Shown: positions 55,601-64,000 of the stretch, one piece after another
Layout: the number at the start of each line of letters is the position of its first letter
Numbering within the stretch: the first letter of the stretch is position 1
Source of the DNA: Sthenelais limicola
Lineage: Eukaryota > Annelida > Polychaeta > Phyllodocida > Sigalionidae
DNA length: 64,000 nucleotides
NCBI GenBank assembly: GCA_942159475.1
Contig: OW804095.1
Location: 55,394,773 to 55,458,772 of the forward strand
Reading direction: 5' to 3'
Program-made: the position numbers and the translations under genes
Notes under the pieces: generated by a model
What the model was told of the DNA's origin: nothing
The model's input: the letters and a program-made list of their open reading frames with translations, nothing else
Database searches by the model: none

Positions 55601-58257
55601 CTACTTTTTACCACACCAGAGATAAGTGGGCCACTTGGGGTGAAGAAGTGGAAACTGTGAAATATTTAATCATCGACCGGCGTAGTAGTTGTTGGTGAGC
55701 TGGCTCTGTATAGGTATAGAGGGGTGGCAAGTTCCTCCATACATGATTCACTGGCCTCGAGTTAGAACCTGCCTTTAAAAAGTAGATGTAGCCGGAGGGG
55801 AGGTGGTTCATGTTGCGCCTCCATCGAGGTGGTAGTAGGTGAAGGTGTAGGTGAAAAGACCTGGCCATGCAGCTTGTAAAAAGGATATTTTTGTGCTAGA
55901 GTGTATGCCTATATATTGGTATCCGTGACATCTTAAGTATCGTTATGTCTTTTAAGTATTTTCTACATTTTTTTCATAGAAAATATTCCTCCCCAGGCTC
56001 ATTTCTCAAAGCATAAAATTCCTATTTGTGAGGACCAACCACCTTCAATTATTTATAATGAGCTTCTGGTGATGGAGTAGATATATACATCGTCTTGAAT
56101 TTAATATAGGGCATTTAAGGCGGTCGTGGCAGGGAAAGATCTTAAATCTACTTTAATACTGCTTATATGGGGATCTGGGGAATACCCACGTGATTGATTC
56201 AGAATTTCATGGTATAGGGAAATTCACAATTTTAGCACATGTACCTTAATACAGTAACAACCTGGGCATATCCACTGTATGTTTATCCGCGGTGACTCTT
56301 ATAAATAGGGTACCAAACAACCTATATTGAAATCATGAAGACAACGTTGCCAAAGGGAAGTTTTGGCTAAGTCTTGACTGAGCCTGGAACCGAGCTACGC
56401 CGGAAATATGCATCCAAGTTGCCGTGCTTGGCCCTAGATATCCGGATTTCTTCATGTACTATAGGCTTCACCACAGGCATTCTGGGATGAGTGAATGGGA
56501 TATGTCGTTTTGATTATGGGGACTGCATGAGAACCGTGGGGAAAATATGGAGGCAACCATGAAAAGTAAAATCCCTGGAACAGTCTCAATACTCTTATGG
56601 GATGGAAATTAATATCAATAAGAGTAAAGGTATGCATAGCACTGAAGAGGCTTCCGTAAAATCCAAGAAGTACATGGACTTCTCAACAAAAAATAATCAT
56701 TTATATTGTATATTATCTGATAATTTTAACAATAATTTAGAGGGACCTAAAATTATAGACCCCACAATCATTTTCATTTCACTCTTATTTGCATTCTCCA
56801 AACACATCGATAAAGTTCTATGCGTTGTCAACCGACTGGCTCATCCAGACATACAGAGCTACCATGCGCCTGTGAATGAAAGGCAATAGTATTAATATAA
56901 GGCAAGTTCAGCAATTATTGTCACTTCGCTTGTACCAATAAACAGCCTTAGCTATTTTCTGCTTGGAGTCATGCATTTAGCAACTTTAATTATCTTCACT
57001 GCACGACTAGACTAAATTCAGATCCATAGAGTTGGCAAATACCCTTAGCCTGACCAACGAAGCCCGATATTGTACATATATTATATTGCACCGTGTTAAG
57101 AGATTGTTGCAAGCAAAAGATACGGATATGTGTATGTCTAAGGATCTTAAACATTATCAGTCCTGAAAGATAAATCACGCCATTTCTTAGGCCAATATTG
57201 TAGTATGCCTCCTCTAATGCATAACAACATTCAGAAGGGATCAGTTCATATTTTGAAGTTTTCCTATTAATAGGTTTTTGTATGATTCATGAAAAGCTCG
57301 AGTTCATTCTAGGCCTCAACTATACTCTTCGGTCAAAAGAAGGAAGCCACGCAATATCCCTTTGAATGATATAGTCTATGCTCCATTATTGACAATGGCC
57401 CACAGGGCATACGATATTTGGATGCCACTACCCTTTCCCGTAGGCGTGTACTTAGATACTCTGTTACATTACAGTGTGTACTCTCCATGTTGTTGCAATA
57501 ATTCAGCATAGGATAGCTGTACTTCTATCAGAAGCTTGGCAAGGTGACACGTTTGAAATGCTCAATCATACATTGATGCCCGTGTCCGTGAATTTCAAAC
57601 CCATGGAATTAGTTCCTAGAATGTTATAGTTCAGTAGTTGAATCGTAAGTTATATAATCGGAAATATTGGTCCTTGTTTAGGCTTTTTCTATCCAACAGC
57701 CATTAAACGGGATTAAATCAAATTTGTATGCAACACGAAGGATTGCCTGAGGCAATACTCTCTTTCCCCTTTCGATGCCACCGTTCAGTTGGTAGAGATC
57801 AAAGACTTTCAAGTAATGCGACAGATTTGGCACTCACGTAAAGCTGACTAAGTGTGAATCATTTGTATGAATATGCCCCTTCTTTTTCTATCAGCAAGTT
57901 GATGATTGAGCCTTGGATTCTGACCAAGAGATATTAATTATTTGGCTGGTAAAAGTGTCGAATATCATTGCCGCGTTTAGCAAACATTCGCTTTATTACT
58001 GAAGAAGAGAACTATACCAAACCTAGTAGTGGTGTTGTGAGACATTACGTAACATTTTATAACGCTCATTATATTTAGATTAATTATTTATTATCACCCA
58101 TTTATTATTATAATATTTTCTAAATGTATATTGTCTAATAGGATACCAATGTTCATATATAATATAAGCCATCATTGGAATGTTGGGAAAATTGAGAGTT
58201 CATATAAATACAGAGATTCACGAGTTTAAATGGTAAATAGCTCTACCTGTATTTCAG
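55601..58257. other. Intergenic, no gene recognised
   Basis: AT-rich, chance ORFs only. An A-box-like GTTCAGTTGGTAGAG at 57783-57797 may mark a SINE remnant related to 40.46 kb. The 3' end at 58235-58257 is a good polypyrimidine tract and acceptor (CTGTATTTCAG). Confidence 0.45.
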
Positions 58258-58390
58258 GACAAGCGAAGATCTACTTCCCTCGCAACCACCACCATCTCAT
58301 TCTCTACTTCCTCCTCCAACTGTCTCTGCCCAAGACTCTCCCGTACTAGCCAATGGGAATATCGACCCTGGTGCAACTACACGTACCAAG
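58258..58390 (+). CDS. Exon-like segment, Pro/Ser-rich
   Basis: Acceptor CTGTATTTCAG before and consensus donor CAAG|GTAGGT after. Entered in phase 1, it reads TSEDLLPSQPPPSHSLLPPP then TVSAQDSPVLANGNIDPGAT and TRTK, a disordered, plausible protein segment, leaving in phase 0. The phase-0 exit would fit the phase-0 exons that start at 62315, but no evidence ties them. A second frame is also open, so coding is not certain. Family not recognised. Confidence 0.35.
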
Positions 58391-60964
58391 GTAGGTCATC
58401 CACATTTCATAACAATTTTATATTCATAATTTTCGATTAAATTACTTAGCTTTAAATTCGGGTTCTTTTATCGTTTCCCGAATAAATGTTATGAAAGCAT
58501 ACTGAAGAAGAAACATATCGTTGTATGTTTTGCATCGAAATCAACACACCTTTGAGCTGACACGAACCTCTGAATTTCCTCCAGCCTACGTTATCACATA
58601 CGGGCAATAAGAGCGTCAGTTCCCCCGCCCACCCCGCCCCCTCCACATCACCTGTCCTCCTCTCTCCAAAATGATTTGCCCTTCATACCATATTCACATT
58701 ACCACTGCTACCCTTTCACCGACTCGTAGAAGTCTCTACAACAAAGCCGTAAGCATCTATCAATCGATAACTTAACCAACCGTTCATCTCATCGCTCCAT
58801 GCAACTGGATCCAGGTGGGTCTTTCCCTCTGCCGCCTCCTGCCAAGTGGGAGGGGCTCTGTGTGAAAGGCAGCTGTCACTCATCACTGTATCAACTGATT
58901 TGGTGCTGTTGGTCGTAACCAAAAGAGCCATTCTCCACCGCTCCAGCAAGTAGGCTCTGATCAAAGGGCTGTGATCTTTGGCTTAAATGGCTGCCCGGAG
59001 GCGCAGGGGCGGGGCGATCTCTGTTAATATAGATCCAAACTGATCATTCATCTACATCGCCGGGAATCAAGCACGGATCTAGCCAATGATACCTGGAGTT
59101 ATCTTATTATGTCATTGGTGCCGCTAATATTCAGCATTTGTTGGAGAATTTCATCGTGTCACATTGCACGAAATACTGATATTTGGATAAGCGATTACGA
59201 TTCGTGACTAAATTTCCAGATGTAATGCACTGACCCGGAGTTCATAATATTAGTGAGAAAGAATCGGTCGGAGTGTAAATTCACCCTTCAACATACACAC
59301 GGATAACTATAATCTTAAGAACCTCCATAGTTCAATAATGGTGAGTGTTAATTATTATTTTGGAAAGCATCCACCTCTTTATCAAATCAAATCAAACTAT
59401 TGCTTCATAAAATTGTTCAAATACCTGTTTAAAGTATAGGGCATAATGTATCGTGGAAACTATTTTAACGTTTAATTGCAACTAAAATAACTAAGTTATT
59501 TTAGTTTTAACACGTACATAATTATCTGCGAGTATCAGAAGTATTTCTATAGGTTTTTGAGAATTGTGAACACTCAAGAGTTGAATTTCAAATAGCACTC
59601 TATTTTGGGTGACTGTTAAAAGCGAAATCTTTAAAAGAATCTCCGCCGTGTCTTGCAATATCAGGTAACTCCCTGCGTAATGCGAACCCCTTATCCCATC
59701 CTTTCCTGGTGTATAATTAATGTTCCTTCGTTTTGTAAAGAGACACAAAACATCATGTTGGATATTCATGAGTTCTGCCAGAAGAAAATCACTTTTTATA
59801 TCACCGGCTAGAAGCTCTCCTCAAGACAAAAGAAACGTTGGCAAGGCAGTTTCGGTTAAAAGGAGGAACGTACCCATAATGTTTTATGTTCTGTGCGTTT
59901 CAAAGACATTTTAAACCGACAAAATACAGTCTCATTTGAAAATCACACTCCAACTCCAAGGGTTTCACGATGCGTTTTATCTGGCTGCTCCTCATGTCGT
60001 TTCACGCGAGCGCGGCCGACTGTTTGTAATGCACTATGATGACTCGAAACACGATCAAAGAAGCTTAAAGAGAACCTGAAGGTATCATTTTACATTATGA
60101 GAGATTTCAATCCTCGGAAGTCCGCCCATGGGAAAATCACTCTCAAGAAATTTCAAGTTGCAAAGAGTCCTTCTACTTTAGGAGATTTATGCAGGTGGAA
60201 TCGGTACTGGTATTGCACACTATGCACCGTGCCTGTGTTGGCATCGGGTTCTACGTTCTATCTAAAGTTTAAGAAGAATGTGTTTTTCGTAATTTTGCTT
60301 CAGATTCATCTCTTAATAACAGAGGAGTCACCCGACGGTAATACGTGCATGTTCAGCTACTGCTATCAGGTAATACGTGCATGTTCAGCTACTGCTATCA
60401 TTGCCTAATCAAAGTGACGACATGGCTAAATGATTAGAAGATATCCCTGTGCATATCTTCCATTAGCCCTGTCATCGGCAGGTGCCTTGCTAGAAGCTAA
60501 GATTCATTCCATATACATTTATATGCATAATGTGTATGCAATAAATTTCCTACGCCTTACCGCTTGTCAGAACGTTTTGTGTTGGTTAAATTCTGACAGT
60601 TCTGATGTTTTAATGCCGGCGGTGAAAATGTTGTTTGAGAACGATTTGTGCCAGAAGCACCTGGTCCAAGCACATCACCTTCTTTCTACTTCCCCCCTCT
60701 TTCCCTGATCTATCAATGTCTTTGCAAAGGATTGAGAATAGTCCCGTATAATGGGGCCTTTCCCTTTCTATCTGCATTTTGCCCTTATATATATGGCGGT
60801 AACCACAGTTTTTTACTTCATCCTGTGTCAATGGGTTTCGAATCATAGATGAAGATACCCAAAAGCTTATTCATGCATGGGTTGAGGCCTATCCCTGCAT
60901 ATATAGGTGAGTCTGCATTAATCCCCATGCTGTGCCAGCAAACCCGATTTTGATATAAGAATTA
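58391..60964. other. Intron or intergenic; small tandem duplication
   Basis: A perfect 32-bp tandem duplication (GGTAATACGTGCATGTTCAG...) lies at 60337-60400; its border CAG|GTAATA looks like a duplicated splice donor. An open frame at 60097-60369 runs into it, but its composition does not persuade me it is coding. Nothing else seen. Confidence 0.4.
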
Positions 60965-61074
60965 AGGGCCTAGTCTACTAAACCGATTCTCATGCGATTC
61001 TCACATAATTTAGTGCAGAGGAGTCCTCTGCGGCGCAAAATTGCATAAGAATCGGCTTGGTGGACTAGGCCCTT
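60965..61074 (-). mobile_element. MITE family M2, copy 2 (110 bp)
   Basis: Left end AAGGGCCTAGTCTACTAAAC then CGATTCTCATGCGATT; right end inverted. TA flanks at 60963-60964 and 61075-61076. Its sequence aligns along the full length with the reverse complement of the copy at 33796-33905, including the central GAGTCCTCTGC, with scattered substitutions. Confidence 0.88.
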
Positions 61075-61623
61075 TACTTAACCCAGGACGTCCAGCTTGT
61101 GACAATATTCCTGATTTGAGTTATATATTACCTAGGGGTAGAATATGCGCTTATACTTTCTACTTGTAAATTAAAACAGTACATCAGAAGATAGAAGTTA
61201 AAGCCTTCATATGTTATGTTTAACGGTAGCTCGTAGGTCCATTCACTGATGCGAAGAATACATAGATAACTTGGATTACAGCGTTGCCTTACCAAGTCAA
61301 ATGCAAAGAAATGATCGTATGTAGGATAGGTAGGAATCCATCTTCTTCTCTCATATTCTGTCTCAAATATCCTTTGCGCCCTTTTAACCATTCCCTCAGA
61401 TCGCTGTCACAAGCAGGGCCTTCTATCGGACTATGTGACTATCGCAAATGAAACAAGATCTCTTTCTTTGCCAAACCTCGGACAGCCCGAGACATCTAAA
61501 TAGATTCTTGTCAGAACGAAAGAGTGTCTACCGTATCGTGTGTTACATTCTAGTTGGCGTAAATGGTACATTTAGAAATTGATATCACTGTCACTGTGCT
61601 CTTACGCACAGAGTTAAGACGGT
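61075..61623. other. Upstream region of the last gene
   Basis: No feature supported. If the exon at 61624 begins the gene, the promoter would lie here. Confidence 0.35.
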
Positions 61624-61695
61624 ATGTCTTCCGCTCCACAAAACACTTACCTATATCTCTGCGCCAACTTTAAACAGAATAATCCAGGAATAATG
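61624..61695 (+). CDS. Possible first coding exon of the last gene
   Basis: ATG at 61624, 24 codons (MSSAPQNTYLYLCANFKQNN then PGIM), ending at a perfect donor ATG|GTAAGT in phase 0, which fits the phase-0 entry of the next exon at 62315. There is no clear upstream evidence for the start. An alternative start with good context is the ATG at 62399 inside the next exon. Confidence 0.4.
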
Positions 61696-62314
61696 GTAAG
61701 TGTCCATGCCGAAGAAGCCAAGGATTCATTGACCCTCCTTGATCAGTTAATGAGGGATACCAATAAAAGGGAGTTAACAAGCGCAACAAAGAGAATAGAT
61801 AAGGCCAACAAAGACATTTCCATTGTTGTAGGCCAAGTCTTTTTTGTGGTTGATCAGCGTCTGAATTTGGCTGACTTGCCAGTGGTTATGTTACCTATTC
61901 TCTTTACACGAGCCAAGGACACAATAGTTTGAAATGTTTTCCTCGTTTAGAGTGTCGAGAGAGGAAACCAATGTGGACTGTTATATTCCCCTGACGGATT
62001 TGGGTAAAGTAACACGACACAAGGCAAAGAAATCACGCGCTCTGATAATAATGTCATCTATGGCTTTAAGAATATAATAGCATTTATTTTAACGGTTCAC
62101 TGTCCAAACAAAGTTTGCGAAGACAATTCATGTATGGATAAAAGTATACCTTTGATTTTACCTATGTCGCCGCAATACATTGCATACATTATATACCGTA
62201 TATTCTTTTCTATCAAATTCTGCCCCAGAGCATTCTTCCACGGAGCATTTCCCTAATATCAGGTAAAGTCAGATGGCACACAGAGTTTAGAAAACAAATG
62301 CATTTTAACTTCAG
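61696..62314 (+). other. Probable intron 1 of the last gene
   Basis: Donor GTAAGT and acceptor TTTTAACTTCAG. An ORF runs from the exon through 61932 without a stop, so retention would add about 78 codons, including a helical stretch with KDSLTLLDQLMRDTNKREL. It is possible that this whole ORF is the exon and the donor is false. Confidence 0.35.
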
Positions 62315-63060
62315 GCGAAACAAAAGAGTCTATACGGGAGTAACAGCGGCGGTGGTGGAGGCGGAGGTAGTGGCGGGTACGGGAGGAGAGGAGCGGTCAT
62401 GGCGGACGAGATCCTAAGGGAAGCGGCAGGGAGTTCACTAACTATGGGCATCATCGGCTGCCTACCTGACAATGTACAACAGGTAACCATCTACGCACTA
62501 ATAGATATATTGCCTTAATCGTAGAAATTGTTGGTAAAAGTATCGACTACCCGGACATTAAACAAGGATGAAGACGCCTTTGGTCAATGCAATTCTACTT
62601 TGTATATGGAAAGAAACCCAAGGAACCCAATTAATAGGATTTCCAATAAAGATGTTACGTATAGTATTATAGCTAGTGTCGTGGCGTTACTTCAGTTGAT
62701 CGAACTCATTTATGAATATATCGAAATAATTACTGTGAAAGAAACAAATGCCTATTATTTCTTATCTCTTATCGCCATAGACTAGAAAAGTAAAATGCGT
62801 AAAGATTGGACCTCTAATAAATACTGATTATCTGATTTTCAGGCCATCAAAAGTTTTTCCATCCGTCCTGGAAAGCAGCACATTACATTTTGCTTCCCCT
62901 TCATGAGTGATATCTTGCGGAAATTTAAGCCTGACACATACCTGACAGATATGAGTATCTCTCCTCAGCACTGCCTCACACCAGCCTTAGTTTTTGATCT
63001 AAGTCCAGAGATAGTCAGTGGCTTCCAGGGCTTTGTTACATTAGCACCTCTACCAGACAG
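62315..63060 (+). CDS. Two consecutive coding exons of an unrecognised gene (3' part outside or unresolved)
   Basis: Exon 62315-62482 (acceptor TTTTAACTTCAG, donor ACAG|GTAACC) is 56 codons in phase 0: AKQKSLYGSNSGGGGGGGSG then GYGRRGAVMADEILREAAGS and SLTMGIIGCLPDNVQQ. Exon 62843-63060 (acceptor TGATTTTCAG, donor ACAG|GTTAGT) enters in phase 0 with AIKSFSIRPGKQHITFCFPF then MSDILRKFKPDTYLTDMSIS, PQHCLTPALVFDLSPEIVSG and FQGFVTLAPLPD, leaving in phase 2. The join gives one smooth globular sequence after a Gly-rich linker, so these are real exons with good likelihood. I do not recognise the family and propose no function. A further helical frame at 63547-63624 (TNKREVEDATRELLEYCMEK) follows an acceptor-like CAG but needs another phase. 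Confidence 0.7.
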
Positions 63061-64000
63061 GTTAGTGTCATTATCTATTTTTCGATATTGGAGCTACGAC
63101 GTACCTATGTAATGCCGTATTTCTGTTATTTATTTAACGCTTCAAAAATATTGTTTGCCTATTCTATTTTTTTAAGAATATTATTTGAGCTCAATTTCGG
63201 TTTTCACCTATATTCTCGTGCATGAGCCTGGCGAGTCATGAGTATTTACTACTTTGATTTAATAAGTTGATACTAGCTATCTTAGAATGACTGGTCTATG
63301 ATTAATACCAGCGCCCGTTTTTCACTAGAAGTATTGGCCCAGTGAACAATCAAGCCTATGCTTTTACAATATGGAGCGCCCTGCTCAATGATCTTTACAC
63401 GCATCAACCCGATATGGCTAACCGGAAGCAACCTGAGCGCTTTCCTCTGTGCGCATGTGCTTTTGAATTTTCGGGTGTCATGGGTGCAAGACATCTGTGG
63501 CTATCGATAGTTTCCAAGTTGAAAAGAAGGGCGCATTGAACAGTTTTGACTCAGACCAACAAACGCGAGGTGGAGGATGCCACGAGAGAACTGCTTGAGT
63601 ATTGTATGGAGAAGTGGTCGAGGAGAGCATGAAGAGAAGCGGTCAATACCTTGGAGTAGGTAGCCGCTTTATTCCATAGATCGCTGCCACGTATGCCTTT
63701 CTCCAGCCTCTATTCGCGTTTTGCCGTCTCTGATCTGACTTACTTGCTTAAGTCGGTGAGGAAAAAGGGCTGAAGTCAGCTGAGAAGTTCGCCTTTGTTA
63801 TGTGATATAGCCAATCAAGATTCTCTGGTGATCACCCTTGCAGTGATAGGAGCGTCATTCAAGATCAAAGCATATCTGTGGGCTGGTATAATGGGCCTGG
63901 AGAGTGAATATAATGCCTTGTACCTCAAGGGTTTTGGGAGTCCGTAGAAAAAAGGCGTTAGTCACATTTTGATGCGATCTACAACCATATAGTTCTTTAA
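63061..64000. other. Right edge, probably intron and unresolved exons
   Basis: Follows the donor at 63061. An open frame at 63342-63539 and, after one TGA, a second at 63540-63617 lie in the same frame (…VSKLKRRAH, stop, TVLTQTNKREVEDATRELLE…), which may be a decayed coding unit. No family was recognised and no confident exon could be drawn. Confidence 0.35.

Noticed and set aside
1..64000. CRISPR array, rRNA or bacterial operon structure
   Set aside because: No regularly spaced direct repeats with unique spacers, no rRNA-like sequence, and intron-split genes throughout.

Overview
The window looks like nuclear DNA of an invertebrate animal, most likely a marine deuterostome such as an echinoderm, but the species cannot be fixed from sequence alone. 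Genes are split by GT-AG introns. They include an animal mitochondrial-clan cytochrome P450, a METTL7-type methyltransferase and a B-box/NHL TRIM-like gene. Intergenic DNA is AT-rich and full of decayed transposable elements, and one long tyrosine-recombinase (YR) retrotransposon of the Ngaro/PAT type is nearly intact.

Layout. 1-3 kb: last coding exon and 3' UTR of an acidic, disordered protein (+). 3-10.6 kb: no gene seen, one MITE. 10.7-12.5 kb: single-coding-exon double-B-box/NHL protein (-). 15.7-23.2 kb: ten-exon P450 (+), 482 codons from the first clear Met, with an intronic MITE and a polypyrimidine/polypurine repeat present as two inverted copies. 25.2-26.7 kb: dead LINE (+). 27.9-29.6 kb: two-exon METTL7-like gene (+). 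30-44 kb: no convincing gene; several inverted-repeat elements, a 12-bp minisatellite and a SINE-like piece. 44.65 kb and 49.0 kb: isolated exon-like segments (+). 50.0-55.6 kb: a LINE (-) interrupted by a 4.4-kb Ngaro-like element (-). 58.3 kb: an exon-like segment. 61.6-63.1 kb: a phase-consistent run of exons of an unrecognised gene (+) that probably continues past the window.

The cellular genes show no common pathway. P450 and METTL7 both belong to families linked to lipid or xenobiotic metabolism, but nothing here shows that they work together. The most informative object is the Ngaro-like element. Its split direct repeats are complete and almost identical between copies (one mismatch seen in 170 bp, none in 98 bp), so insertion was recent. 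Its Gag and RT-RNase H reading frames are the same frame separated by one UAG codon, the recombinase frame overlaps in +1, and two usual catalytic positions of the recombinase appear to be Gln. I found no CRISPR, rRNA or convincing tRNA gene and no clear evidence of a wholly new system. All splice sites and alignments were read by eye.
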